This document shows positions 46,445 through 58,097 of a DNA stretch of 64,000 nucleotides, piece by piece. The DNA lies in NCBI RefSeq assembly GCF_900104515.1, contig NZ_FNJL01000020.1, positions 1 to 64,000 of the forward strand, written 5' to 3'. Position numbers and translations under genes: made by a program. How positions within the stretch are numbered: the stretch's first letter is position 1; the number at the start of each line of letters is the position of its first letter. Source of the stretch: Paracidovorax cattleyae. Lineage in GTDB: Bacteria; Pseudomonadota; Gammaproteobacteria; Burkholderiales; Burkholderiaceae_C. The notes beneath the pieces are model-generated. The model was not told where the DNA came from. It was given only the letters and a program-made list of their open reading frames with translations, and did not search any database.

Positions 46445-47368
46445 ATGCTCCAGCAACGCACGATCAAGACCCTCACCCGCGCCGTCGGCGTGGGCCTGCA
46501 CAGTGGCCAGCGGGTCGAGCTCACGTTGCGTCCCGCCGCGCCGGACACGGGCATCGTGTTCCGCCGCATCGACCTCCCCGAACCCGTGGACATCCCGATC
46601 CGCGCCGAGTCGGTGGTGGATACGCGCATGGCCTCCACCATCGGCATGGGCGGTGCCAAGGTGCATACGGTCGAGCACCTCATGTCCGCCTGCGCGGGCC
46701 TGGGGCTGGACAATCTCTACATCGACATCACCGCCGAAGAGGTGCCCATCCTCGACGGATCCTCGGCCTCCTTCGTGTTCCTGCTGCAGAGCGCCGGCGT
46801 GGTGCTGCAGAACGCACCGAAGAAGTTCATCCGCGTCACGCGGCCCGTGGAAGTGCGCGAGGGCGATGGCCAGCAGCTCAAGTGGGCGCGGCTGGAGCCC
46901 TACCATGGCTACAAGCTGCGCTTCGAGATCGATTTCGCCCACCCGGCCGTGGATTCCACCGGCCAGAGCGTGGAGTTCGACCTCGGCTCGGGCAACTACA
47001 CGCGCGATATCGCGCGTGCCCGCACCTTCGGCTTCACGAAGGACGTGGAGATGATGCGCGCGAGCGGCCTCGCGCTGGGCGGCGGGCTCGACAATGCCAT
47101 CGTCATGGACGACTACAAGGTGCTCAATGCGGACGGCCTGCGCTACGACGACGAGTTCGTGAAGCACAAGATCCTCGACGCCATCGGCGACCTCTACATC
47201 GTCGGCCGGCCGCTGCTGGCGGCCTACAGCGCCTTCCGCTCGGGGCACGCGATGAACAACCGGCTGCTGCACGAACTGCTGGCGAACGAGGATGCCTGGG
47301 AGATCGCCACGTTCGAGAGCGAGCGGCAGGCGCCCACCGGTTTCGCCGCACCCGTGCATGCCTGGTGA
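46445..47368 (+). CDS. lpxC: UDP-3-O-acyl-GlcNAc deacetylase LpxC
   Basis: 307 residues, zinc enzyme for the committed step of lipid A synthesis. His78 in [17 protein letters not shown], and the later pair in [15 protein letters not shown] (His and Asp), are the metal ligands; SGHAMNN carries the catalytic His. [21 protein letters not shown] is a canonical N terminus. It follows ftsZ as in E. coli but is separated by a terminator. Confidence 0.97.
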   Translation: MLQQRTIKTLTRAVGVGLHSGQRVELTLRPAAPDTGIVFRRIDLPEPVDIPIRAESVVDTRMASTIGMGGAKVHTVEHLMSACAGLGLDNLYIDITAEEVPILDGSSASFVFLLQSAGVVLQNAPKKFIRVTRPVEVREGDGQQLKWARLEPYHGYKLRFEIDFAHPAVDSTGQSVEFDLGSGNYTRDIARARTFGFTKDVEMMRASGLALGGGLDNAIVMDDYKVLNADGLRYDDEFVKHKILDAIGDLYIVGRPLLAAYSAFRSGHAMNNRLLHELLANEDAWEIATFESERQAPTGFAAPVHAW

Positions 47369-47380
47369 GCCCGCGCCGCC

Positions 47381-47557
47381 ATGCTGCTGTTCCGAGGTCT
47401 TTTCTTCTTCCTGCTGCTGCTGGCGGTGGTGTCGTTCGTGTTCTACGCGGCCACCGGGCAGCCGCGCTTCAAGCGCTTCGGCATCGTGATCGTCAAGTGG
47501 ACGGTGCTCTCGGCATTCGCCTTCTTCGCGGTGCTGGCGCTCGAGCGCTTCCTCTGA
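47381..47557 (+). CDS. Small two-helix membrane protein, unrecognised
   Basis: 58 residues: MLLFRGLFFFLLLLAVVSFV forms the first hydrophobic segment, residues 24-33 are a basic loop (GQPRFKRFG), and residues 34-57 form a second. It starts 12 bp after the lpxC stop. Coding is supported by the membrane-protein pattern and position; the function is unknown. Confidence 0.6.
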   Translation: MLLFRGLFFFLLLLAVVSFVFYAATGQPRFKRFGIVIVKWTVLSAFAFFAVLALERFL

Positions 47558-47584
47558 TGTCCGCCGGCGCGCCCCGCCCCCGGG

Positions 47585-47613
47585 GTGACACGGCCGGGCA
47601 TCGCTCCTATACT
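47585..47613 (+). promoter_or_regulatory. thiC promoter
   Basis: GTGACA (47585-47590) and TATACT (47608-47613), 17 bp apart, each five of six to consensus. Transcription would begin at about 47620, right at the TPP riboswitch. Confidence 0.75.
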
Positions 47614-47621
47614 CGCGCCTG

Positions 47622-49748
<2,127 letters not shown>

Positions 49749-49777
49749 TGCCGCCCGTCCGGGCCGGGCGGGGCGGT

Positions 49778-51472
49778 TCAGCCCGCGCTGGCCAGCAGGC
49801 GCTGCGGGCGCGCAGGCAGCAGCGCGCTGCGTGCCGGCGGCCCGGCCGGGGCCGGCTCCTGCGCGGGCAGCACGAACTGGCTCACGAGCTGGGCCAGGTC
49901 GTGGGTCTGCAAGCGCAGGCTTTCGGTGGCGGCAGCCGATTCCTCCACCAGGGCGGCGTTCTGCCGCGTCATCTCGTCGAGCCGCGCCATGGCCACGTGG
50001 ATGGCGGCGATGTCCTCGTTCTGCGACTGCGCATGGCTGCGGATCTCGCCCATCGTGCGGGCCGTGTCCTCCACGGTCGAGACCACGCGGTGCATGGTCT
50101 GGCCGGCCTGCCGGGCCAGGCCGGCGCCGTCCTGCACCTGTTGCACCGTCGCCTGGATGAGGCCTTTGATTTCGCGCGCGGCTTCGGCCGAACGGTTGGC
50201 CAGGCTGCGCACCTCGGCCGCCACCACCGCGAAGCCGCGGCCCTGCTCGCCGGCATGCGCCGATTCCACCGCCGCGTTCAGCGCCAGGATGTTGGTCTGG
50301 AAGGCGATGGAATCGATCACGCCGGTGATGTCGGCGATGCGGCGCGAACTGGCGGCGATCTGTTCCATGGTCTGCTCCACCTGGCCCACCACGCCGCTGC
50401 CTTCGCGCGCGACCTGGGCCGCCCCGGTCGCCAGGGATTCGGTTCGCTGCGCCGAATCGGCGGCGCCGGCCACCCGGAGGGTGACGTGCTCCAGCGCCGC
50501 GGCGGTCTCCTGCAGCCGGGTGGCGGTTTCCTCCGTGCGGCTGGACAGCTCGGCGTTGCCGCCGGCGATCTCCGACGAGGCCGAGCGGATCGCCTGTCCC
50601 AGGGACTGCATCCGGCGCACGAGGCCGCGCAGCGCCGTCTGCATCACGGCCAGCGATTCGAGCATGTGGCCCGCCTCGTCCCGGCCGTGCCCCTGGATCT
50701 CCTGGCGCAGGTCCAGTCCCGCCACGCGGTCCGCCGTCGCGCCTGCCTGGGCGATCGGGCAGGTGATGCTGCGCACCAGCCACAGGGCCAGCAGCATGCC
50801 GGCCGCCAGCGACAGCACGCCGAACGCCAGCAGCGACCAGCGGCCGGCCGCACCCAGCCCGGACACCTCGGCCGCTCCGGCGTCGATGGCCTGGCGCTGC
50901 GACTGCGACAGGCCGTCCAGCGATGCGAGCAGGCGCGTGGCCGCGGGCACGAAGCGGTCTCCGTACACCTGGCGGATGCGCTCCGTGAGGCCGGAGTCCC
51001 GTGCGGCGATCAGTGCGGCGCAGGCCTGGCTGAAATCCCTGCCCGCCGAGCGCACCGCCACGATCCGTCCCGCGTCCTCGGTGCCCTGCAGGCGTTCGGC
51101 GAGTTGGGCCAGGAGGCTGTCGTACTGCCGCTGGGTGCGCGCGATGTCGGCACCCAGGATGTCGCCTACCTCGGGCTCGGAGCTGAGGGCCACGGCCTTG
51201 TAGCGCTCCGCATTGATGGCCTGCAGGCGGTGCGCGTCGGCGACCAGGCGTTCGGTGGCGACCCGGCGGTCCACCATGGCGCTGGCCGATGCGCCGATGC
51301 GTTGCAGCGCGACAACGCCGATGGCCGAACCGATGCCGTTGAGCGCCAGTACGGCGAGAAAGGCACCGAGCAGCCGCCGCCCGAGCGCGCCGCGGCGGAC
51401 GTGCCGACCCGGCAATCTGGAGGGCGGCAGGGAAGGCGGGGCGCCTTCTAAAGAATGGGATGAGAGAGTCAC
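49778..51472 (-). CDS. Methyl-accepting chemotaxis protein
   Basis: 564 residues. Basic N terminus, membrane segments at about 34-55 and 208-232, a helical periplasmic domain between them, a HAMP region, and a signalling domain whose tip reads [20 protein letters not shown]. The usual Ala-Ala-Arg is Ser-Ala-His here, a small departure. No NWETF-type C-terminal tether. Divergent from the next MCP across 250 bp. The ligand is unknown. Confidence 0.9.
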   Translation of the reverse strand: MTLSSHSLEGAPPSLPPSRLPGRHVRRGALGRRLLGAFLAVLALNGIGSAIGVVALQRIGASASAMVDRRVATERLVADAHRLQAINAERYKAVALSSEPEVGDILGADIARTQRQYDSLLAQLAERLQGTEDAGRIVAVRSAGRDFSQACAALIAARDSGLTERIRQVYGDRFVPAATRLLASLDGLSQSQRQAIDAGAAEVSGLGAAGRWSLLAFGVLSLAAGMLLALWLVRSITCPIAQAGATADRVAGLDLRQEIQGHGRDEAGHMLESLAVMQTALRGLVRRMQSLGQAIRSASSEIAGGNAELSSRTEETATRLQETAAALEHVTLRVAGAADSAQRTESLATGAAQVAREGSGVVGQVEQTMEQIAASSRRIADITGVIDSIAFQTNILALNAAVESAHAGEQGRGFAVVAAEVRSLANRSAEAAREIKGLIQATVQQVQDGAGLARQAGQTMHRVVSTVEDTARTMGEIRSHAQSQNEDIAAIHVAMARLDEMTRQNAALVEESAAATESLRLQTHDLAQLVSQFVLPAQEPAPAGPPARSALLPARPQRLLASAG

Positions 51473-51569
51473 TCAGGAGACCTGGCTGGGCAGGGAAATG
51501 GCGGGGCACGCCCGGATTCGGATACTTTGCACCAAGAATGTGACAATTTGTTTATCCTGGTTGCGCGTG

Positions 51570-51588
51570 GGTCACGTGGCGTGTGACC
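51570..51588. repeat. Inverted repeat between divergent chemoreceptor genes
   Basis: GGTCAC (51570-51575), seven-base spacer, GTGACC (51583-51588). It lies in the 250-bp divergent gap, in a position fit for a shared regulator. The protein that might bind is unknown. Confidence 0.35.
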
Positions 51589-51722
51589 GCGCCAGTCGTG
51601 CTTACCCTGCCGGTATCACTGCCGGACCGACCTATAGTGGGCGCCCCGGCGGCCCACGAGGCGGCAATGCGGGTGGGCGCAGTTATTGCATGGGCCCTTT
51701 GTAACGTTTTGTAGAGGATGTC

Positions 51723-53423
51723 ATGAATACTTTGGGACGCCTGTCGATCCGCACGCGCCTTTACTTCGGCACGATCTTTTCCCTGGTGCTGCTTGTCGTG
51801 ATCGGAGGGCTGGGATATCTCGCCCTCGACCGCACGCGCGACACGCTGCAGGTGCTTTTTTCCCAGCGGGTGCAGACGCTGACCGACATGGCCGACCTGC
51901 GCACGACGCTGGGCACACTGCGCCGCACCGAAAAGGACATCATCCTCAACTTCAACAACTCTGTCGAAGTGGCCTCGCAGAGAGAGGCCTGGGGCAAGAC
52001 CCTGGCCGCGCTGCGCAAGAGCCTCACGGCCGTGCGGCAGGTGCAGGCAGGCGACGCGGCCTTCGTGGCCTCCATCGACAAGGCGCAGGCCGAGATCCAG
52101 CAGTACGAGGCCGGCATCTCCCCGATCTTCGAGCAGATCGAGCGCGCCCAGCTCGACGGGGCCGGTGGCGCCGCCTATGCCGACCGCCTCAAGGGCCACA
52201 TGGAGGCGACCGACCAGATCCTCGCGAGCCTGGCGCAGAGCGCCCGCCAGAGCATGGAGGAGGCGCGGCAGGGCGTGGAGGAGCGCACCGCCACCATGTC
52301 CGCGGTGATCGGCGGCGGGCTGGTGCTGGCGCTGGCGGTGCTGATCCCGCTCACCTTCTTCAGCGTGCGCTCCATCACCGCTTCCCTGGCGCAGGCCCGG
52401 GCCCTTGCCGAACGCATCGCCGGCGGGGACCTGTCGCATGAAGTCCGGCCCGCCCAGATGGACGAGGTCGGCCAGCTCGTCGTGGCCATGGGGCGCATGC
52501 AGGATGCGCTGCGCGGCCTGGTGCGCCAGGTGCAGGAGGCCTCGGGCAACATCTCGACGGCCAGCACCGAGATCGCCTCGGGCAACCACGACCTGAGCCA
52601 GCGCACCGAGCAGACCGCCGCCAACCTGGAGGAAACGGCCTCGTCCATGGAAATGCTCGCCGGCACGGTGCAGCAGAGCACCCAGTCCGCGCGCCAGGCC
52701 AGCGACTTCGCGTCCACCGCGGCCCAGGTGGCGGCCAGGGGTGGCAGCGTCGTCTCGCAGGTCGTGGACACCATGGGCCAGATCACCGACAGCTCGCGCA
52801 AGATTGCCGACATCACCGGCGTGATCGATTCCATCGCCTTCCAGACCAACATCCTGGCGCTCAATGCCGCTGTCGAGGCCGCGCGAGCGGGCGAGCAGGG
52901 CCGCGGCTTCGCGGTGGTCGCGGCCGAGGTGCGCACGCTGGCGCAGCGATCGGCTTCGGCGGCCAAGGAGATCAAGGAGCTCATCGGCTCCTCGGTGGAG
53001 CGCGTGGAGAGCGGCTCGCGGCTCGTGAGCCAGGCCGGCACGACGATGACCGAGATCGTGGACAGCGTGCGCCGCGTCTCCGAAATGATCTCCGAGATCA
53101 CCGCCTCGTCGGCCGAGCAGAGCGACAACATCGGCCAGATCAGCCAGTCCGTGAGCCAGCTCGACCAGATGACCCAGCAGAACGCCGCCCTGGTCGAGCA
53201 GTCCACGGCCGCCTCGGAGTCGCTGCGCGAGCAGGCGGTGCAACTGCTCGGGGCCGTGCGCCGCTTCCGCCTCGACGACGGCGGCACGGTGGTGGAGACC
53301 GCCCTGCAGGCACCGACGCCGCCCGGCAGCACGCCCCTGGTGCCCCGGTCCCGGGCCGCCGCCCTGCCCGAACCCGTGCGCGGACCGGTGGTCGGCTTCG
53401 TGCGCCACGAGCCCGCCGCCTGA
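51723..53423 (+). CDS. Methyl-accepting chemotaxis protein
   Basis: 566 residues. Membrane segments at about 13-33 and 193-218 ([20 protein letters not shown]), a helical sensor of the 4HB type between them (with a typical [13 protein letters not shown] patch), HAMP (about 215-270), and a signalling hairpin with tip [20 protein letters not shown]. The C-terminal tail is proline-rich and lacks the CheR tether. TAGAGGA before the ATG supports the start. The ligand is unknown. Confidence 0.92.
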   Translation: MNTLGRLSIRTRLYFGTIFSLVLLVVIGGLGYLALDRTRDTLQVLFSQRVQTLTDMADLRTTLGTLRRTEKDIILNFNNSVEVASQREAWGKTLAALRKSLTAVRQVQAGDAAFVASIDKAQAEIQQYEAGISPIFEQIERAQLDGAGGAAYADRLKGHMEATDQILASLAQSARQSMEEARQGVEERTATMSAVIGGGLVLALAVLIPLTFFSVRSITASLAQARALAERIAGGDLSHEVRPAQMDEVGQLVVAMGRMQDALRGLVRQVQEASGNISTASTEIASGNHDLSQRTEQTAANLEETASSMEMLAGTVQQSTQSARQASDFASTAAQVAARGGSVVSQVVDTMGQITDSSRKIADITGVIDSIAFQTNILALNAAVEAARAGEQGRGFAVVAAEVRTLAQRSASAAKEIKELIGSSVERVESGSRLVSQAGTTMTEIVDSVRRVSEMISEITASSAEQSDNIGQISQSVSQLDQMTQQNAALVEQSTAASESLREQAVQLLGAVRRFRLDDGGTVVETALQAPTPPGSTPLVPRSRAAALPEPVRGPVVGFVRHEPAA

Positions 53424-53520
53424 CCGGGCCGGCCCGACCGGACCGGGGTTGCGGTTTTCCCCGGCCGGGGTGGGCCGTGCATGGTGGTAGGCTGCGGTTT
53501 TTGCCCCGCAGCAACGAGCC

Positions 53521-54015
53521 ATGATCCGTACAGACTCCTCCTGCGCCGATGCACCCGGCTCCGGCGCGCTGAACCACTTCCGCTCCGCCGGCCTGGTCCT
53601 GTTCCTGGGCCTGTCCTCCCTGGGCGCGCAGGCGCAGCCCTACGACGGCATCCCGGGCCGCGAGTACGAGCACGGACCCGGACACCGCAGGGGCGGCCCG
53701 GGCCACGGGCACCATGCCGGTCCGCGCCATGCACCGCCGCCTCCGCCGCACCGGCAGCATGCCGGCCCGCGCCACCATCCCGGCCCCTCGCCGCATGCCC
53801 GCGCCCATGGCCGCCGTGGTGCCGGCCCGCACCACGACTGGTACCGCGGCGGCCGCGTGCCGCCCATGTACCGCTCCCACCACTACGTGGTGCAGGACTG
53901 GCGCGGCCACCATCTGGCGGCGCCGCCCTACGGCTACCACTGGGTGCAGAACGGTCCCGACTACCTGCTGATCTCGGTCGGCTCCGGCGTCATCGCGCAG
54001 ATCGTCTTCCGCTAG
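53521..54015 (+). CDS. RcnB-like periplasmic protein, His/Pro-rich
   Basis: 164 residues. A signal peptide (AGLVLFLGLSSLGAQAQP, cleavage near residue 38) leads a histidine/proline/glycine-rich middle (about 48-105). The C-terminal RcnB domain has WYRGGRVPPMYRSHHYVVQDW and LAAPPYGYHWVQNG plus YLLISVGSGVIAQI. E. coli RcnB helps control nickel and cobalt efflux. The many histidines suggest metal binding here too, but no rcnA is adjacent. Confidence 0.82.
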   Translation: MIRTDSSCADAPGSGALNHFRSAGLVLFLGLSSLGAQAQPYDGIPGREYEHGPGHRRGGPGHGHHAGPRHAPPPPPHRQHAGPRHHPGPSPHARAHGRRGAGPHHDWYRGGRVPPMYRSHHYVVQDWRGHHLAAPPYGYHWVQNGPDYLLISVGSGVIAQIVFR

Positions 54016-54025
54016 CCGGAGGGCA

Positions 54026-54574
54026 TCAGAGCGTCCGTCCGCCCCGGTACATGGCGTGCTGGCGGCGGTTGAGCGTCGTGGCTTCCGCCAGCCGGCCCAT
54101 CGCCGCGCCGGCATGGGCGTGGGTGATGGCCAGGCCCAGCGCGTCGGCGGCGTCGCTGCCCGGTACCCCGGGCAGCTGCAGCAGCCGGCGCACCATCTCC
54201 TGCACCTGGGACTTGGCCGCGCGGCCGTGGCCCACGACGGCTTTCTTCATCTGCAGCGCGGTGTATTCCGCCACCGGCAGCTGGCTGGCCACCAGGGCGG
54301 TGACGCAGGCGCCCCGCGCCTGGCCGAGCAGCAGGGTGGACTGGGGGTTCACGTTCACGAAGACGATCTCGACCGTGGCCACGTCGGGCTGGTAGCGGGC
54401 GGCCACTTCGGTGATGCCGTCGAACAGGATCTTCAGGCGGCCCGGCAGGTCGCCCAGGGCCGCGCCCGTGGTGCGGATCGTGCCGCTGGCCACGTAGCTC
54501 AGGTGGTGCCCGTCCACGTCCACCACGCCGAAGCCGGTGGTCTGCAGGCCGGGGTCGATGCCCAGGATTCTCAT
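54026..54574 (-). CDS. ruvC: Holliday junction resolvase RuvC
   Basis: 182 residues. Cuts four-way junctions with RuvAB. The four acidic residues are present: Asp7 ([10 protein letters not shown]), Glu69 (TVEIVF), Asp141 and Asp144 ([11 protein letters not shown]). It starts at 54574, 11 bp after cdsA, and is the last gene of the acyltransferase-cdsA-ruvC run; ruvA and ruvB are not in the window. Confidence 0.96.
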   Translation of the reverse strand: MRILGIDPGLQTTGFGVVDVDGHHLSYVASGTIRTTGAALGDLPGRLKILFDGITEVAARYQPDVATVEIVFVNVNPQSTLLLGQARGACVTALVASQLPVAEYTALQMKKAVVGHGRAAKSQVQEMVRRLLQLPGVPGSDAADALGLAITHAHAGAAMGRLAEATTLNRRQHAMYRGGRTL

Positions 54575-54585
54575 GGGGGTGCCGC

Positions 54586-55590
54586 TCACAGCCCGAAGTA
54601 CCAGCGGGCCGAATGGAAGAACACCGGGCCCGCGAAGCACAGCGCGTCCACGCGGTCCAGCAGGCCGCCCGCCCCGGTGGTGGACTGGCCCTGCAGGCCC
54701 CAGCTGGTCACGCCGCGGTCGCGCTTGAGGGCCTTCATCACGAGGTGGCCGAGCGTGCCGGCCAGGCACGCCAGCAGCGCCATGCCCAGCGCCTGCCCCG
54801 CCTTGAAGGGGGTGATGAACGACAGCGCCACGCCCGCCAGGCCGCCCACCGCGACGCCGACGCTCCAGCTCAGCCACTGGAAGCTCTGGCTCACCAGCGG
54901 TGCCACGGGGCGGTGCGGGAAGCGCCGGCCCAGCAGGTGCTGCGCGATGACGCTGGTCTGCACCACGGCCACGAGGAAGAAGACCAGGAAGGCGCCTCGC
55001 CCTTCGTAGTTGGGAAAATCGAGCAGCAGCAGAGCGGGCACGTGGCTCATGCCGTACACGCAGACCATGATGCCCCACTGCAGCTTGGCGTTGCGCTCCA
55101 GGAAGCGTTCCGGGTCGTTGGCCAGCGCGCTCGCCACCGGCAGCGCGAGGAAGACATACACCGGGATGAACACCGTCAGCAGGTCGAACTTGCGCATCCC
55201 CACGATGGCGAACTGCAGCGGCAGCACGACGAAGAACGCCAGCGCGAGGCTGCGGTGGTCTCCCCGCCGCGTGGGCGAGAGCGTGATGAACTCGCGCAAT
55301 GCCAGGAAGGCGACGATGGCGAAAAGCACCGTGGCCACGGCATCGCCCAGGGCCCAGCCCACCCAGAACACGATCGCCATGATCCACGACGTCTTCAGCA
55401 GGCTCCAGAAGCGGCGCCATTCCTGCTGGTGCGCCTCGTGCGCGGCCTGGTCTTCCGGGCCGGGCCCGCGCGCCTCGCGCAGGGTCTGGAAGAAGGCGTA
55501 GAGGGTGACCAGCGACAGCAGGCCGAACATGGCCACGAACAGCGCGCCGATCTGCTGCGTGGTGGTGAGGTGGCGAAGCGCGTCCAGCAT
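54586..55590 (-). CDS. Phosphatidate cytidylyltransferase-family membrane enzyme (CdsA-like)
   Basis: 334 residues with about eight membrane helices. The C-terminal CDP-diacylglycerol synthase signature reads [20 protein letters not shown] then [17 protein letters not shown], close to the S-x8-R-x2-K-x2-K-D-x5-PGHGG-x2-DRxD pattern with W-G-x-Q-G-Q-S-T replacing part of it. This variant group is common beside PlsC-like genes. Substrate specificity should be treated with care. It is 3 bp after the acyltransferase gene, so the two are probably coupled. Confidence 0.82.
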   Translation of the reverse strand: MLDALRHLTTTQQIGALFVAMFGLLSLVTLYAFFQTLREARGPGPEDQAAHEAHQQEWRRFWSLLKTSWIMAIVFWVGWALGDAVATVLFAIVAFLALREFITLSPTRRGDHRSLALAFFVVLPLQFAIVGMRKFDLLTVFIPVYVFLALPVASALANDPERFLERNAKLQWGIMVCVYGMSHVPALLLLDFPNYEGRGAFLVFFLVAVVQTSVIAQHLLGRRFPHRPVAPLVSQSFQWLSWSVGVAVGGLAGVALSFITPFKAGQALGMALLACLAGTLGHLVMKALKRDRGVTSWGLQGQSTTGAGGLLDRVDALCFAGPVFFHSARWYFGL

Positions 55591-55593
55591 GGC

Positions 55594-56484
55594 TCACACC
55601 TCCCGCAGGGCGATTACCGCGCGCCTGGCGCGGTCGAGGAAGGCGCGCCGCTCTTCGCGCGCGCCCAGTTCGATGGGCGCGCCGAAGGTCACCGAGCACA
55701 GGATGGGCACGGGCACGACCTCGCCCTTGGGCATCACCCGCTGGACGTTGTGGATCCATGCCGGCACGAGCACCACCTGGGGGAACATCTGCGCGAGCCG
55801 GTAGAGCCCGGACTTGAAGGGCTGGGGCTCGTCCCCCTGGCCGCGCGTGCCCTCGGGAAAGATCACGATGGAATCCCCGCTCTCCAGGGCGCGCACCAGT
55901 GGCGCGAGCGGGTCGTCCCCGGGCAGCGCGGCGCGCAGGGCCTCCGGGTCCGGCCGCGCGGGCTGCGCCGGATCGGCGGGTGGCGCGGCCGGTTCGGCCA
56001 GCGCGGGCGCGGGCTGCGCCAGAAATCCCTCGAGCGTGCCCTGGGCGGGCAGCGGGCCGCGCGCGGGAGGCTCCGGCTGCGTGGGCAGGACGGACTGGGT
56101 GGGCTCGGTGATGGCCTGCAGTGGCGCTCCGCCCGGCGTGTCCGCGGCGGGCTGGGGCGGTGCCTCCGGCGCCGGGCGCTGCGCGGGGGTGCCGGAGACC
56201 CGGTCCACGTACACCGCGTTGAAGACGGCGGTGGTCAGCCATTGCCGGAAAGGGGTCTTGGTCCAGTAGTCCTTCGCCGCGATGGGCCGGGTGATGCTGC
56301 GCAGTTCCTGGGGCAGGGCGGCCCAGATCATGACCAGGTCGGCATGGCTCTGGTGGTTGGCGAAATAGATGCGCTGCTCGGCCTTGGGCGGGCAGCCGTA
56401 CCACCGGGCCTGCGAACCGGTGAGCAGGCGCACCAGCCCGAGCAGGAAAAGGCTCATCAACTTGGACAGCATGGCCCGGATCAT
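55594..56484 (-). CDS. PlsC-like lysophospholipid acyltransferase with Pro/Ala insertion
   Basis: 296 residues. The acyltransferase motif H-x4-D is at His44-Asp49 (NHQSHAD), FPEGTRG at 209-215, and a later VPAWIHNV region. Between VYVDR (about 92-95) and the FPEGTR block, about 90 residues (98-190) of Ala/Pro/Gln-rich low-complexity sequence are inserted; typical members have a short loop. Membrane segment at about 8-22. It precedes the CdsA-like gene by 3 bp, which fits phosphatidate synthesis followed by activation. An ATG at 56472 is another possible start. Confidence 0.8.
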   Translation of the reverse strand: MIRAMLSKLMSLFLLGLVRLLTGSQARWYGCPPKAEQRIYFANHQSHADLVMIWAALPQELRSITRPIAAKDYWTKTPFRQWLTTAVFNAVYVDRVSGTPAQRPAPEAPPQPAADTPGGAPLQAITEPTQSVLPTQPEPPARGPLPAQGTLEGFLAQPAPALAEPAAPPADPAQPARPDPEALRAALPGDDPLAPLVRALESGDSIVIFPEGTRGQGDEPQPFKSGLYRLAQMFPQVVLVPAWIHNVQRVMPKGEVVPVPILCSVTFGAPIELGAREERRAFLDRARRAVIALREV

Positions 56485-56610
56485 ACGGGGCGGCCCTCTG
56501 CCGCAGCCCGCTGCGGATAGCGCGCGACCCTTTGGGCAATCCCGCAGGCCGGGAAGGGCCATGAATTGCGGAAAGGAACTAAATCGTTCCACTCTTCGGA
56601 ATCCGGAAAG

Positions 56611-56630
56611 TTCGCCTCCTATTCGGCGAA
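56611..56630. repeat. Inverted repeat upstream of the TctC-cupin-aldolase operon
   Basis: TTCGCC (56611-56616), eight-base spacer, GGCGAA (56625-56630). It sits in the divergent gap between the acyltransferase and TctC genes, just before an AT-rich tract. It is a candidate binding site, perhaps for the IclR regulator encoded downstream. Confidence 0.35.
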
Positions 56631-56715
56631 TATGGCTTCTAGACTCTGCCCATGCGAACCAAAAAATGATTTTGGTATCGTATTTCTCAAATTCATCAAA
56701 GAGGGAACCTTGCAC

Positions 56716-57723
56716 ATGTCTTCCAACCTCCTGCTGTCACGCCGCCACGCTCTTGCGCTGGGCCTGGGAAGCGCGGCCCTGCCCTGGGCCGCCCACGCCC
56801 AGGGTCCGCAGGGCGCGGGCGGCGGCGACTTTCCCTCGCGGCCGATCCGGCTGGTGGTGCCCTTCGCGCCGGCGGGATCGACGGACATCCTCGCCCGGCT
56901 GCTCTCCAGACAGCTCTTTCCCCACAGCGGCCAGCCCATCGTGGTGGATAACGTCGCCGGCGCGGGCGGCAACCTGGGGGCCGCCGTGGTGGCACGTGCG
57001 CCGGCCGACGGCTACACCCTCGAGATCGGTGCGATGTCCACCCATGCGATGAATGGCAGCCTCTACCGGCAACTGCCGTTCGATCCCATGAACGATTTCG
57101 ACACCGTCGCCATGCTGGCCTACGCGATCAACGTGATCGCGGTGTCCGCCAGCATGCCGGTGCACACCTTCCCCGAACTGCTCGCCTACATCCGCGCCAA
57201 CCCCGGCAAGATCAACTATGCCTCCGGGGGCATCGGCACGCACAACCACCTCACCCTGGCCCTGCTGGCCAAGACCGCCGGACTGGACATCGTGCATGTG
57301 CCCTACAAGGGCGGCGGCCCCGCCGTGGCGGCCCTGGTGCAGGGCGAGTGCCAGATGTTCGCGGGCGGCGCGTCGCTGCTGCTGCCCCATGCGCAGGCCG
57401 GGAAGATCCGCCTCATCGCGGTGACCGAGAAGAACCGCACCGACCTGCTGCCCGGCGTTCCGAGTGTGTCGGAGACGCTCAAGGGCTTCGAGGTGACCAA
57501 CTGGTACGGCGTGTTCGCGCCGCGCGGCCTCGAGCCGGCGCGCCGCGCGCAGCTCAACGAAGAGATCAACCGCGTCACCGCGCTGCCCGAGATCGCCGAG
57601 CGATTCCGGGGCCTGGGCATGGTGCGCTCGCCCCTGTCGCCGCTGCAGTTGCGCGCCGTGCTCCAGGCGGACTACGACCTGTGGTCCCGCACCATCCAAT
57701 CCCTACGCATCGCACCCGAATGA
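56716..57723 (+). CDS. Bug/TctC-type periplasmic solute-binding protein
   Basis: 335 residues. Signal peptide of twin-arginine or Sec type (LLLSRRHALALGLGSAALPW, cleavage after AHAQ). The family motifs are RLVVPFAPAGSTDILAR, VDNVAGAGGNLGAA, HVPYKGGGPAVAALVQGE and DLLPGVPSVSE. It overlaps the cupin gene by 4 bp, so the protein is linked to the following catabolic enzymes and probably binds their carboxylate substrate. No TctAB transporter is present. GAGGGAAC upstream serves as ribosome-binding site. Confidence 0.88.
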   Translation: MSSNLLLSRRHALALGLGSAALPWAAHAQGPQGAGGGDFPSRPIRLVVPFAPAGSTDILARLLSRQLFPHSGQPIVVDNVAGAGGNLGAAVVARAPADGYTLEIGAMSTHAMNGSLYRQLPFDPMNDFDTVAMLAYAINVIAVSASMPVHTFPELLAYIRANPGKINYASGGIGTHNHLTLALLAKTAGLDIVHVPYKGGGPAVAALVQGECQMFAGGASLLLPHAQAGKIRLIAVTEKNRTDLLPGVPSVSETLKGFEVTNWYGVFAPRGLEPARRAQLNEEINRVTALPEIAERFRGLGMVRSPLSPLQLRAVLQADYDLWSRTIQSLRIAPE

Positions 57724-58097
57724 CCCCCTCCGCTCCCGCCCCCCTGCCGCCCGAAGCGGCTGCCGTCCTGCACAGCGTCGACTGGAGCGCGCTGGAATGG
57801 GTGCCCGTGCGCCGCGGCATCGAACGCAAGGCGTTCGGCAGCGGCAACGTGACCCTGGCGCTGCACCGCCTGATGCCCGGGCACGAGCCCCGGCCGCATG
57901 CGCACCCGAACGAACAGGTGATGTACATCCTGGCGGGGCAGATGGACGTGCACGTGGACGGGCAAGTGGTCCGGCTGGGGCCCGGCGGGCTGCTGCTCAT
58001 CCCGCCCCACGCGCTGCACTACGGCGTGGTCGTGGGCGACGAGCCCGTGCTCAACCTGGATGTCTTCACCCCCGCGCGGCCGGAATACCTCGCATGA
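57720..58097 (+). CDS. Cupin-domain protein
   Basis: 125 residues, a single beta-barrel. Motif 1 reads PHAHPNEQVMYILAG (metal-binding histidines and glutamate-like Gln) and motif 2 PGGLLLIPPHALHYG. Such small cupins are often metal-dependent isomerases, dioxygenases or sensors. Its ATGA overlaps on both sides place it firmly in one pathway with the TctC protein and the HpcH/HpaI aldolase; the reaction is unknown. Confidence 0.85.
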   Translation: MTPSAPAPLPPEAAAVLHSVDWSALEWVPVRRGIERKAFGSGNVTLALHRLMPGHEPRPHAHPNEQVMYILAGQMDVHVDGQVVRLGPGGLLLIPPHALHYGVVVGDEPVLNLDVFTPARPEYLA

